Of a stretch of 64,000 bases of DNA, positions 51,380 through 59,773 are shown piece by piece. The stretch lies in assembly GCA_017303795.1 (NCBI GenBank), contig JAFLBR010000003.1, positions 1-64,000 on the forward strand, written 5' to 3'. The DNA is from Cytophagales bacterium (GTDB lineage: Bacteria; Bacteroidota; Bacteroidia; Cytophagales; Cyclobacteriaceae). The notes beneath the pieces were generated by a model. It did no database searches and was not told where the DNA came from. It worked only from the letters and a program-made list of their open reading frames with translations. A program made the translations under genes and the position numbers. Numbering within the stretch: position 1 is the stretch's first letter; each line of letters opens with the position of its first letter.

Positions 51380-52042
51380 ATGAAAACCATCGAGATTATA
51401 GGGTATCGAAGAGCAAATCTCGGCAAGAATGACTCTCAGAAAATCCGTCAGGAAGGCAATGTGCCTTGCGTTATTTACGGAGGAAACGAGCAAGTACATT
51501 TCTATGCCCCGGTTATTTTATTCCGCGATTTGATCTACACTAACGAAGCTCACTTTGTACACCTGAACATTGAAGGTGAAGAGTGCCAGGCTATTATGCA
51601 GGAAGTTCAGTTTCACCCGGTAAGTGAAATTATTCTGCACGTAGATTTCCTTCGCATTAGCGAAGACAGAAAAATTAAAATGGACATTCCTGCCCGTTTG
51701 GTAGGCCAGGCTCCTGGTGTTGCCAAAGGTGGTGCATTGGTGCGCAAGCGTGCCTCTTTAAAGGTGTTTGCTTTCGCGAAAGATATGCCCGATCATATTG
51801 ACGTAGATTGTTCAGAACTTGATTTCCACCACTCTGTAAAGGTTGGTGATCTTAAGTTTCCCGGTCTTGAATTCTTGGATCCAAAGCAAGCTTCTATTGC
51901 AGTAGTGGAAGTGCCACGTGCTGCTAAACTTGCTGAAGAAACTGCAGCCGCTGCGGCCGCTACACCTGCTGCTGGTGCAGCAGCTCCGGCAGCCGATGCC
52001 AAGAAGGCAGAGCCTGCAAAGAAAGACGAAAAGAAGAAGTAA
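51380..52042 (+). CDS. rplY: 50S ribosomal protein L25/general stress protein Ctc
   Basis: 220 residues, the long (Ctc/TL5) form. The N-terminal L25 domain (about 1-90) binds 5S rRNA; the TL5 C-terminal domain follows (about 95-180). The tail from about 185 is Ala/Pro/Lys-rich low complexity (TAAAAAATPAAGAAAPAADA), ending in a run of Lys and Glu, common in Bacteroidota. It belongs to the prs-rplY run and is closed by a strong terminator at 52063. Confidence 0.95.
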   Translation: MKTIEIIGYRRANLGKNDSQKIRQEGNVPCVIYGGNEQVHFYAPVILFRDLIYTNEAHFVHLNIEGEECQAIMQEVQFHPVSEIILHVDFLRISEDRKIKMDIPARLVGQAPGVAKGGALVRKRASLKVFAFAKDMPDHIDVDCSELDFHHSVKVGDLKFPGLEFLDPKQASIAVVEVPRAAKLAEETAAAAAATPAAGAAAPAADAKKAEPAKKDEKKK

Positions 52043-52062
52043 TTCTTCGGCCATTTATTAAG

Positions 52063-52094
52063 TCCCGTCCGGCCAACAACCGGACGGGATTTTT
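52063..52094 (+). terminator. Rho-independent terminator after rplY
   Basis: TCCCGTCCGG (52063-52072), loop CCAACAA, CCGGACGGGA (52080-52089), then T5. A perfect 10-bp GC-rich stem. The pth ATG is only 15 nt beyond, so pth needs its own promoter or readthrough. Confidence 0.88.
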
Positions 52095-52109
52095 ATTTAA
52101 TTCGCTTTT

Positions 52110-52670
52110 ATGAAGTACTTGATTGCAGGACTTGGAAACCCCGGAGCCGAATACGAGTTAACCCGGCACAACATCGGGTTTCTGGTTTTAGATCGATTAG
52201 CCGATGTTCAGAAAGCACCATTCGTAACCGCACGGTTGGCCGATAAGGCCGAAGTAAAATACAAAGGCCGCCAGCTTCACTTGATCAAGCCTAATACCTT
52301 TATGAACCTGAGCGGGAAAGCAATTGCCTTCTGGCTTCAGGAATTAAAAATTCCAAAAGAAAATCTGATTGTTATTGTAGATGACCTGGCTTTGCCTTTT
52401 GGAACCTTGCGCCTGCGTACTAAAGGAAGTTCGGCCGGGCATAACGGATTAAAAAATATTGAGCAGGTATTGAGTGGTCAGGACTACTCGCGCCTGCGCT
52501 TTGGTATTGGAAATGATTTTGCCAAAGGTCAACAAGTTGATTTTGTATTAAGCAATTTTTCGCAGCCCGAATTTGAAACGCTCCCGACCTTTATGGATAA
52601 AGCCAGCGAAATGATTTTTTCGTTTTGTACCGCGGGTGCTGAGCGCACCATGGCTCAGTTCAATCAATAA
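52110..52670 (+). CDS. pth: Peptidyl-tRNA hydrolase
   Basis: 186 residues. It releases peptides from peptidyl-tRNA that drops off ribosomes. Signature motifs: [18 protein letters not shown] with the catalytic His (about 20), [12 protein letters not shown], and [20 protein letters not shown] followed by HNGLKNIE. Its position after tRNA-Gln, prs and rplY is a translation-linked cluster. It starts just after the rplY terminator. Confidence 0.96.
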   Translation: MKYLIAGLGNPGAEYELTRHNIGFLVLDRLADVQKAPFVTARLADKAEVKYKGRQLHLIKPNTFMNLSGKAIAFWLQELKIPKENLIVIVDDLALPFGTLRLRTKGSSAGHNGLKNIEQVLSGQDYSRLRFGIGNDFAKGQQVDFVLSNFSQPEFETLPTFMDKASEMIFSFCTAGAERTMAQFNQ

Positions 52671-52907
52671 GTTTCACTCTAAAAAAACTGTCCAAATTTG
52701 ATTTTTGGTTAAAATCTTACAGCAGATTTTGATTGCAAAACTTTGATTTTAAGCAAAAAACGCAATTTCCAATCGCGGATAGTTTGAATTTGCTCCTTAA
52801 CAGCACATAGCCCCTACTTTGCTTTACTGATGTAGGTTTTGAAACTCTTTCAATGGAAATAAGAACCGTGCTGGTGCCACCTTTGAATAAATTTAAACTG
52901 AGCGCAT

Positions 52908-53078
52908 ATGGCTACGAAGGGATTGTCGAACATCAGTGTAAACACGCGCATGAAACAACTGCTGTTGCTTATTGCGCTCATCATGGTTGGAATTTTAGTT
53001 GCAATGGTTTCTGCGGATGGTGAGCCATCTGTCAAGATCGAGTCGCTTAAAAGCGATGTGCGATCTCCCAGAAGTTAG
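52908..53078 (+). CDS. Small single-span membrane protein (56 aa)
   Basis: A 57-codon frame from ATG at 52908 to TAG at 53076-53078. MATKGLSNISVNTRMKQ leads into one hydrophobic segment (LLLLIALIMVGILVAMVSA) and an 18-residue polar tail ending SPRS. A second ATG at 52950 (MKQLLLL) would give a 42-residue version resembling a signal peptide. No family recognised. It lies in the pth-aminotransferase gap and shows ordinary codon use. Confidence 0.5.
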   Translation: MATKGLSNISVNTRMKQLLLLIALIMVGILVAMVSADGEPSVKIESLKSDVRSPRS

Positions 53079-53177
53079 TGTACTAATAACGATAGGGTGT
53101 TTGGTAAAGCCTCTGCGGGAAACCGTGGGGGTTTTCCTTTTTTTGGGGCATGGCATTTTGGTGTAGCTTTGCTTTAC

Positions 53178-54362
53178 ATGGACTTTTCGCACGATGTATT
53201 TCTTCACCGCCTGGCACAAACATCGGCTAACCCATTTCTGATTTCGATTGAACGGGCCGAAGGTGTTTACATGTACGCACCCGATGGCAAGGTTTACATG
53301 GATATGATTTCAGGCATTGGTGTAAGTGCGATTGGTCATCGGCATCCGCATGTAGTAAATGCAATTAAAGCACAAGTAGATAAACACCTGCATGTAATGG
53401 TGTATGGCGAGTATGTTCAATCGGCCTCAAACCAACTGGCCGCTAAACTTACTTCCCTCCTTCCACCCGCACTTAACTGCGCCTACTTTGTAAATTCTGG
53501 TACCGAGGCAAATGAAGCGGCCCTTAAACTGGCTAAGCGCGTTACCGGTCGCACCGAAATTATTTCATTTCGAAAATCATATCACGGCAGTACGCATGGT
53601 TCACTAAGCGTGTCGGGCAATGAAGTAAAGAAACAAGCGTTTAGACCGTTGTTACCTGATGTGCGCTTCCTCAACTTCAATAAACCGGATGAACTCAACC
53701 AGATTACATCGCAAACTGCTTGTGTAATTATGGAAACCATTCAAGGTGATGCCGGAGTGCGCGTACCCGATAAAAGCTATATGCAAGCCGTGCGCAAACG
53801 ATGCACGGAAGTTGGTGCGCTTTTAATTTTAGATGAAATACAATGCGGCATGGGGCGCACCGGAAAGTGGTTTGCCTTTGAACACTTTGATATTGTGCCC
53901 GACATATTAACCATCGCGAAAGCATTTGGTGGCGGTTTGCCCATTGGTGCATTTATTTCTTCGGAAGAAAATATGCGCGAGCTTACACACAACCCGATGC
54001 TGGGCCACATAACTACATTTGGTGGCAACCCGGTGTGCTGTGCTTCGGCTCTTGCCACACTGCAAGTAATCGAAAATGAAAAATTAATAGAACAGGTAGA
54101 AACCAAAGGCAAATTAATTGAGTCCTTAATCCAGCATCAAAAAATAAAAGCGGTGCGAAGAATAGGCTTATTATTTGCGTTTGATTTTGAGAACGATGAG
54201 ATTGTAAACCGGATTGTTAATTATGCCAAGGAGCATGGAGTAATCTGTTATTGGTTTCTATCGCATCCGTATAGTTTTAGAATTGCACCACCCCTTACCC
54301 TAACTGAATCTGAAATTAAAAAAGCCTGCAAGATTATTTTGGAGGCTATAGACCAAGCTTAA
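53178..54362 (+). CDS. Class III PLP-dependent aminotransferase
   Basis: 394 residues from the ATG at 53178 (MDFSHDVFLHRLAQTSANPF); the open frame extends upstream, but that part is not family-like. It has GIGVSAIGHRHPHVV, the cofactor-contacting VNSGTEANEAALKLAKR, LILDEIQCGMGRTG, and the PLP lysine in TIAKAFGGGLPIGAF (about 249). Group includes acetylornithine and 4-aminobutyrate aminotransferases; the exact substrate cannot be fixed. It starts a three-gene operon with the AI-2E transporter (6-bp gap) and the serine hydrolase (3-bp gap). Confidence 0.9.
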   Translation: MDFSHDVFLHRLAQTSANPFLISIERAEGVYMYAPDGKVYMDMISGIGVSAIGHRHPHVVNAIKAQVDKHLHVMVYGEYVQSASNQLAAKLTSLLPPALNCAYFVNSGTEANEAALKLAKRVTGRTEIISFRKSYHGSTHGSLSVSGNEVKKQAFRPLLPDVRFLNFNKPDELNQITSQTACVIMETIQGDAGVRVPDKSYMQAVRKRCTEVGALLILDEIQCGMGRTGKWFAFEHFDIVPDILTIAKAFGGGLPIGAFISSEENMRELTHNPMLGHITTFGGNPVCCASALATLQVIENEKLIEQVETKGKLIESLIQHQKIKAVRRIGLLFAFDFENDEIVNRIVNYAKEHGVICYWFLSHPYSFRIAPPLTLTESEIKKACKIILEAIDQA

Positions 54363-54368
54363 CTACTT

Positions 54369-55442
54369 ATGAAATCAGAACATCGCAAACTAGACCGGTT
54401 GGATTACACTTTTAAACTGCTGATTGTAATAGCCTTGATTATTACGGCTACCATTCTGGCCCGAGACATTGTGATTCCAATATTGATCTCAGGAATTTTT
54501 GCGATTGTGCTCTTGCCCGTTATCAAACGCCTTGAAAAGAAGATGTCGCCTGTACTGGCAATATTGTTGACTTTGGTGTGTGCATTTTTGATTTTCACAG
54601 CGCTGGCGTGGATAACGGTAAATCAAATGAGTTCGCTTGTTAAAGACTTACCAAATCTGGAATTAAAGTTCAACACGCTGGTAGATCAGGTAAGTTCTAC
54701 ACTACAAGATACATTTGACATGAGTGCCCGGGAGCAAAATCAATTACTTAAAAATAGTCTGGCTAATCTGGGAAGTTACGCTACTGATTTATTTACAGCT
54801 ACCACCAATATTATTTCACTGTTGATTCAGGTGCCCATTTATGTTTTTCTGTTTCTGATTTATCGTGATAAGTTCAAAGCATTTGTGCTGGCATTTTTAG
54901 CTGACGATGAAGAGATTACCTGGAAAGGTGAAGTAGAGGGCGTAATACAAGGTTACATTTCGGGCTTGTTGTTAGTAACAGCCATCATTGCCGTTCTTAA
55001 CAGCGTTGGTTTACTTATTCTGGGTATTGATCACGCCATATTCTTTGGTGTACTTTCAGGGATATTAACCATCATCCCTTATGTTGGAATTTTTATTGGC
55101 GCAACATTACCCGTACTGATGGCTTTGTTAACCAAAGACAGTTTGTGGTACGCAGTGGGTGTGGTTATTATCTTTTCAATTGTTCAGTTTCTGGAAGGTA
55201 ATTTTATTACTCCGCGCATTACCGGCTCGAAAGTGAGTATTAATGCCTTGGCCGCTATTGTTGCGTTACTGATTGGTGGAAAAATATTAGGAATAGCAGG
55301 AATGATTCTGGCCATTCCCTCGCTTGGCGTTGTTAAAATCATTCTTTCGCACACGCGCTATCTAAAACCTTTTGTAATTCTAATTGAAGATATGCCGGTA
55401 GAAAAAAATGAATCCAAGAATTCTGAAACTGAAAACTCGTAA
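54369..55442 (+). CDS. AI-2E family (PerM-type) transporter
   Basis: 357 residues with seven to eight hydrophobic helices and a periplasmic/cytoplasmic loop between the second and third pairs. The family signature near the C-terminal half includes IPYVGIFIGATLPVLMALLT and FLEGNFITPRITGSKVSINA. Members export autoinducer-2 or exchange Na+/H+, and the specific substrate here is unknown. It is tightly coupled to the aminotransferase upstream and the serine hydrolase downstream. Confidence 0.92.
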   Translation: MKSEHRKLDRLDYTFKLLIVIALIITATILARDIVIPILISGIFAIVLLPVIKRLEKKMSPVLAILLTLVCAFLIFTALAWITVNQMSSLVKDLPNLELKFNTLVDQVSSTLQDTFDMSAREQNQLLKNSLANLGSYATDLFTATTNIISLLIQVPIYVFLFLIYRDKFKAFVLAFLADDEEITWKGEVEGVIQGYISGLLLVTAIIAVLNSVGLLILGIDHAIFFGVLSGILTIIPYVGIFIGATLPVLMALLTKDSLWYAVGVVIIFSIVQFLEGNFITPRITGSKVSINALAAIVALLIGGKILGIAGMILAIPSLGVVKIILSHTRYLKPFVILIEDMPVEKNESKNSETENS

Positions 55443-55445
55443 CAC

Positions 55446-56759
55446 ATGCGTATCATCCTGTTCCTGTTAGTCTGCTCTGCCCTATCCGCCCAAACGGTTG
55501 ACGAGAAAATCAAAGCTCGCGTTACATTCGGAGAAACTCCCGGAATTGTTGTTGGAATTTATGAAAACGGAAAAACTCAGTATTACAGTTATGGAGTAGC
55601 CAATCTGGAAAGTAAAGAGCCCGTAACCAGCACCACGCTTTTTGAAATAGGTTCTATTACAAAAATTTTTACTACCAGCATGGCAGCCATGCTTAGTCTG
55701 GAACAGAAAATAAATTTTGATGCAACTGCACAAAAATATTTGCCTTCCAAAATGGTATTACCCGAACGTAACGGAAAGGCCATAACCATCGGACATCTTG
55801 CCACTGCGCACTCAGGTCTTCCACGAATGCCTTTAAATTTTCAACCTAAGGATCCGATGAATCCTTACATTGATTATCAGGAAGCAGAGTTAAGCTACTT
55901 TTTAAGTAATTATGAACTTATGCGCGACCCTGGCAGTGAATATGAATACTCCAATCTGGGCATGGGACTACTCGGTTATATTGTAACTCGTATTGGCGAA
56001 AAGCCTTACAGCGATGTATTGGAGCAAACGATTTGCAAACCACTGGGAATGAATAAAACGTTTATCGGTGGCCAACGAAAAGAAAAACATCTGGCAGCAG
56101 GTTATGCCGATAAACTTGCTATAAAGGCATGGACCTGGGATGATCAAAGTGTACTAACCGGAGCTGGTGGTATTGTTTCGAATGCAGAAGACATGATGAA
56201 GTTTCTTGTAGCGCAGTTGGATAAAACTAATCCGTTAGCCAAAGCATTTACCTTAACGCACCAAAGCCGGGCTAATGCCGGAGCGATGAAGATTGGATAT
56301 GGCTGGCACATTCGGGATGAAAATCTGATCTGGCATAATGGTGGCACCGGTGGCTTTCGTTCGTTTGCTGGTTTTGATAAAACGAAAAACAAAGCCGTAA
56401 TAATTCTTACCAACTCAACTACTGGAGCCGATGATCTCGGGTTTCATTTGCTGAATGAGCAACTTCCTTTAAAGGAACTGAAGCAAGTCGTGGCGGTGGA
56501 AGAATCCATCTTAAAAACTTATGTAGGCGTGTATGAAATTGCGCCCACATTTTCCATAGCCGTAACACATAGCGCTGATGGTCTAAGTATTCAGGCTACA
56601 GGACAACCTAAACTTAATATTTACGCAGAGTCTGAATCAAAATTTTATTTGAAGGTTGTTCCCGCCAAAATTGAATTTATCCGCAACGCGAATAATCAGA
56701 TAGAGAAGCTCATCCTATTTCAAAACGGGGCGCAGATGGAAGGAAAGAAAATTAATTAA
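55446..56759 (+). CDS. Serine hydrolase of the beta-lactamase/penicillin-binding fold
   Basis: 437 residues. A short signal peptide (MRIILFLLVCSALSAQ). Catalytic SxxK is in LFEIGSITKIFT (Ser near 75), YxN is in YEYSNLGMGLLG (about 173), and HNGGTGGFRSF (about 297) takes the place of the KTG motif. The last 100 residues form a lipocalin-like beta domain, common in such esterase or peptidase homologues. Periplasmic. It is probably an esterase or D-amino acid peptidase rather than a true beta-lactamase. Last gene of the operon; convergent with hslV, with no hairpin seen in the 7-bp gap. Confidence 0.88.
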   Translation: MRIILFLLVCSALSAQTVDEKIKARVTFGETPGIVVGIYENGKTQYYSYGVANLESKEPVTSTTLFEIGSITKIFTTSMAAMLSLEQKINFDATAQKYLPSKMVLPERNGKAITIGHLATAHSGLPRMPLNFQPKDPMNPYIDYQEAELSYFLSNYELMRDPGSEYEYSNLGMGLLGYIVTRIGEKPYSDVLEQTICKPLGMNKTFIGGQRKEKHLAAGYADKLAIKAWTWDDQSVLTGAGGIVSNAEDMMKFLVAQLDKTNPLAKAFTLTHQSRANAGAMKIGYGWHIRDENLIWHNGGTGGFRSFAGFDKTKNKAVIILTNSTTGADDLGFHLLNEQLPLKELKQVVAVEESILKTYVGVYEIAPTFSIAVTHSADGLSIQATGQPKLNIYAESESKFYLKVVPAKIEFIRNANNQIEKLILFQNGAQMEGKKIN

Positions 56760-56766
56760 GTCCTGC

Positions 56767-57303
56767 TCAGATTTTTTCAATCACCAGATTATGATTGGTG
56801 TAAATACAAATATCAGCAGCAATGTTCAGGCTTTCGCGAACCATTTCTTCGGCTGTAAGGTGCGGAGCATGTTTCTTTAAAGCCAACGCAGCCGATTGTG
56901 CATACATCGCTCCTGAGCCAATGGCCGCCACCTGATTGTCGGGCTCCAATACATCACCCGTTCCCGAAATAACCAAAATCTCTTCTTTGTTAATAGCAAT
57001 AAGCATTGCCTCAAGTCTGCGGAGGTAGCGATCCATGCGCCAGTCTTTAGCCAATTCTATGGAAGCACGTTTCATGTTGCCACCGTAGGCATTTAACTTT
57101 TCCTCAAACCGATCGAGCAACGTAAAAGCATCGGCCGTTGAGCCGGCAAAACCAGCTATAACTTTACCCTCATGTAGTTTACGGATTTTTTTTACGTTGC
57201 TTTTGGCAACTGTATTCCCCATCGTGGCCTGGCCATCGCCACCAATGGCAACGCTTCCGTTGTGAAGTATAGCAAGAATGGTTGTAGCGTGAATTTTTTG
57301 CAT
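56767..57303 (-). CDS. hslV: ATP-dependent protease proteolytic subunit HslV
   Basis: 178 residues. It is the peptidase of the HslUV protease. After the short propeptide (MQKIHA) the mature chain begins with the catalytic Thr-Thr of [19 protein letters not shown]. The conserved [18 protein letters not shown] and [20 protein letters not shown] follow. No hslU is nearby, so the unfoldase must be elsewhere. It follows the Uma2 gene directly (its start and the Uma2 stop are adjacent), so the two may share a transcript. Confidence 0.95.
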   Translation of the reverse strand: MQKIHATTILAILHNGSVAIGGDGQATMGNTVAKSNVKKIRKLHEGKVIAGFAGSTADAFTLLDRFEEKLNAYGGNMKRASIELAKDWRMDRYLRRLEAMLIAINKEEILVISGTGDVLEPDNQVAAIGSGAMYAQSAALALKKHAPHLTAEEMVRESLNIAADICIYTNHNLVIEKI

Positions 57304-58035
57304 TTAGATAAGATTAGTATTCTCATAGATTTCACGCAGCGGAATAGCGATATTCAATGAGGTGATTAATAGACTTTGATCAATTGACTTATACTCCTCC
57401 AATTCCCAATGATTACCAGAATTCAGTCTGAAAATTTCCACACCTACAAGTTCCGAATCAACTAAAATATATTCTTTTAATGTAGGTATCTCCCGATACA
57501 ATTTGAACTTACGACCACGGTCGTAGTCTTTCGTGCTTTCAGATAAAATTTCAATTACCACTGTGGGATCTTGCGATACTTTTGCGCTACTATCAAATGG
57601 CGAATTGGTTTTACAATAAATCGAAATATCAGGATAAGTATAGAGTGAGTTCTGTGGTATTTTCAAGCGCTTATCGCTACCGTAGGGTCTGCAGGGCTTG
57701 CCTTTCAACAGACTCCCGATTAAAATAAATAAGTTTGAAAAAATTTCATTGTGCTGATCGCCCGCTCCAGCCATGGCAAATACTTCGCCTTGGAAATATT
57801 CATGTTTTTGTTCGGAGGCATCTTCAAAAGCCAGATACTCTTCCTCCGTCATAAACCGTTTATGATAGGCTGCTTCGGGGTCTTCTACTTTTCGATATTC
57901 ATCTTCATTCATAGAAAAAATTTTTCCTTGATAGAATTCATGTTTCTCTATCGAATTATTTTCGAATTCTAAATACTCCGCTTCGGTAAATTGGCTTTTA
58001 CCCGCAATCACGATCGGAGTTCGTTCCCTTCGCAT
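57304..58035 (-). CDS. Uma2-family (DUF820) putative nuclease with duplicated N-terminal segment
   Basis: 243 residues, longer than the usual ~190. The Uma2 core spans about 60-235 ([56 protein letters not shown]). The fold is PD-(D/E)xK-like: Asp in PDIS, Glu in VIEIL. Residues about 16-44 ([20 protein letters not shown]) repeat the core's first 30 residues (about 62-91), an internal duplication. Uma2 proteins are widespread and functionally obscure. It lies directly upstream of hslV. Confidence 0.85.
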   Translation of the reverse strand: MRRERTPIVIAGKSQFTEAEYLEFENNSIEKHEFYQGKIFSMNEDEYRKVEDPEAAYHKRFMTEEEYLAFEDASEQKHEYFQGEVFAMAGAGDQHNEIFSNLFILIGSLLKGKPCRPYGSDKRLKIPQNSLYTYPDISIYCKTNSPFDSSAKVSQDPTVVIEILSESTKDYDRGRKFKLYREIPTLKEYILVDSELVGVEIFRLNSGNHWELEEYKSIDQSLLITSLNIAIPLREIYENTNLI

Positions 58036-58045
58036 GTGGCGAACC

Positions 58046-59680
58046 TTAAATCAAAATCCTAACCGGATCTTCCAACAGGCCTTTCAGGGTTTTAAGGAAT
58101 GCAGCTCCACTGGCACCATCAACCACGCGGTGATCGCACGAAAGTGTAACCTTCATGATGTTACCAACAGCTAACTGACCATTCTTCACAATGGCGGTTT
58201 CTTTTATTCCGCCTACGGCAAGAATACAAGCATCCGGTGTGTTGATAATAGCGGTAAACTCTTCTACACCAAACATACCAAGGTTTGAAATGGTGAAAGT
58301 GCTTCCCTCCCAATCGGCTGGTTGCAATTTTTTATCATGTGCGCGTTGCGCCAGGTCTTTTACTTCGGTAGCAATGTGCGAGAGTGATTTATTATCAGCA
58401 AAGCGAATTACCGGAACCAATAAACCATCTTTAACAGCAACAGCCACGCCAATGTGTATGTGATGGTTCTTCCGGATTTTATCGCCCAACCAACTTGAGT
58501 TAATATCCGGATGTTGACGCAGAGCCGCAGCCGTAGCTTTCAGCACCATGTCGTTAAAGGAAATCTTAACCGGAGAAATTTCATTGATACTCTTACGAGC
58601 CTCCACCGCTTTGTCCATGTTAATCTCCATGGTAACATAGAAGTGCGGTGCGGTAAACTTGCTTTCAGAAAGTCTGCGGGCAATGGTTTTACGCATTTGC
58701 GATACAGCTACTTCTTCAAAACTTTCTTTACCCACTACCTGTGGCAACACAATTGGTGCTGCACCTTTGGCATCAGTTTTTGCAGCTGGTGCAGAAGAAG
58801 GTTTGTACGATTCTACATCGTGTTTGGTAACGCGACCACCTTCACCTGAACCCTGGATTTTTCCAATATCGAAGCCCAGATCTTTAGCCATTTTTTTAGC
58901 CAGAGGCGAAGCCTTTACCCGACCATTTGTATCAGAGTCGTTTGAAGTTGAAGTTGTGGCCGGGGCTGCGGATTGTTCAACCGGTTTTTCATTGGTTGCC
59001 GCTGGAGTTTTTGCTGGTGCCGATCCTTTTGATTGATGGGCCTTCAGCAAGGTTTGCCAATCTGCACCTTTTTCACCAATAATAGCCAACACCCCATTTA
59101 CAGCTACAGCTTCTTTTTCTTTTGCACCAATGTATAACAGCGTACCCGTGTTGTACGATTCGTATTCCATGGTAGCCTTATCGGTTTCAACTTCGGCCAA
59201 CAACTCGCCCGACTTCACACTATCGCCCACCTTTTTATGCCATGCTGCAATTACGCCTTCATTCATGGTGTCGCTCATCTTGGGCATCAATACAATTTCG
59301 GCTTTAATGCCCGAGGTATCGATGGCTTCCGCCACAGCAGTTGCAGTTTCTGTTTTTGCTGATTCTGTTTTTCCACCAGAAGCTGCGGTTGCAGTTGCAG
59401 TTGCTGCTGCTCCGCCTGAAAGCAGAGCCGCGAAATCTTCGCCTTTGCTTCCAACAATAGCCAGTACATCATTTACCTTAACCGCTTCGCCCTCTTTAGC
59501 GCCCAGATATAAAACGGTGCCGGTGTTAAACGACTCATAATCCATGGTAGCCTTATCGGTTTCGATCTCGGCCATCAATTCGCCAGACTTCACAGTATCT
59601 CCAACTTTTTTATGCCATTTGGCGATCACCCCCTCGGTCATCGTGTCGCTCATTTTGGGCATCCGTATTAGCTCTGCCAT
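58046..59680 (-). CDS. pdhC: Pyruvate dehydrogenase E2 (dihydrolipoamide acetyltransferase)
   Basis: 544 residues. Two lipoyl domains (about 1-77 and 130-205) have lipoyl lysines in [11 protein letters not shown] and [12 protein letters not shown] peripheral-subunit-binding domain starts [17 protein letters not shown] (about 258), and the catalytic domain (about 310-544) ends with the [10 protein letters not shown] active site. Low-complexity Ala/Thr/Glu linkers join the domains. It transfers acetyl groups from lipoate to CoA. E1 and E3 are not adjacent. A good promoter lies at 59721-59750. The Uma2 gene follows 10 bp downstream. Confidence 0.95.
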   Translation of the reverse strand: MAELIRMPKMSDTMTEGVIAKWHKKVGDTVKSGELMAEIETDKATMDYESFNTGTVLYLGAKEGEAVKVNDVLAIVGSKGEDFAALLSGGAAATATATAASGGKTESAKTETATAVAEAIDTSGIKAEIVLMPKMSDTMNEGVIAAWHKKVGDSVKSGELLAEVETDKATMEYESYNTGTLLYIGAKEKEAVAVNGVLAIIGEKGADWQTLLKAHQSKGSAPAKTPAATNEKPVEQSAAPATTSTSNDSDTNGRVKASPLAKKMAKDLGFDIGKIQGSGEGGRVTKHDVESYKPSSAPAAKTDAKGAAPIVLPQVVGKESFEEVAVSQMRKTIARRLSESKFTAPHFYVTMEINMDKAVEARKSINEISPVKISFNDMVLKATAAALRQHPDINSSWLGDKIRKNHHIHIGVAVAVKDGLLVPVIRFADNKSLSHIATEVKDLAQRAHDKKLQPADWEGSTFTISNLGMFGVEEFTAIINTPDACILAVGGIKETAIVKNGQLAVGNIMKVTLSCDHRVVDGASGAAFLKTLKGLLEDPVRILI

Positions 59681-59720
59681 GTGTATGTTCTTTAAATCGG
59701 TTAAAATCTTAGTTGAGGGT

Positions 59721-59750
59721 CAAAAATACCCCAATTCAGGGGATTTTCAA
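59721..59750 (-). promoter_or_regulatory. Bacteroidota-type promoter of pdhC
   Basis: On the minus strand: TTG (59750-59748), 19 nt, then TATTTTTG (59728-59721), both elements matching the -33/-7 consensus and spacing. The spacer contains CCCCTGAATTGGGG, a short palindrome that could be an operator. The ATG is about 40 nt downstream. Confidence 0.55.
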
Positions 59751-59773
59751 GCGTTGAAACGCGATCGTTTTGC

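Noticed and set aside
50297-52734. Genomic island bounded by tRNA-Gln and its 16-bp copy
   Set aside because: The interval holds only prs, rplY and pth, which are core genes of normal composition, and there is no integrase.
53097-53177. N-terminal extension of the aminotransferase
   Set aside because: The extra 27 residues are Gly/Phe-rich, unlike the family, and the ATG at 53178 starts a typical sequence.
57304-58035. Uma2 gene as part of a defence island
   Set aside because: The neighbours are hslV and pdhC, with no restriction, toxin or Cas-like genes nearby.
58659-59540. Plus-strand open frames opposite pdhC
   Set aside because: They are antisense shadows of the Ala/Thr-rich linkers and lipoyl domains. 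No family features, start context or consistent codon use.
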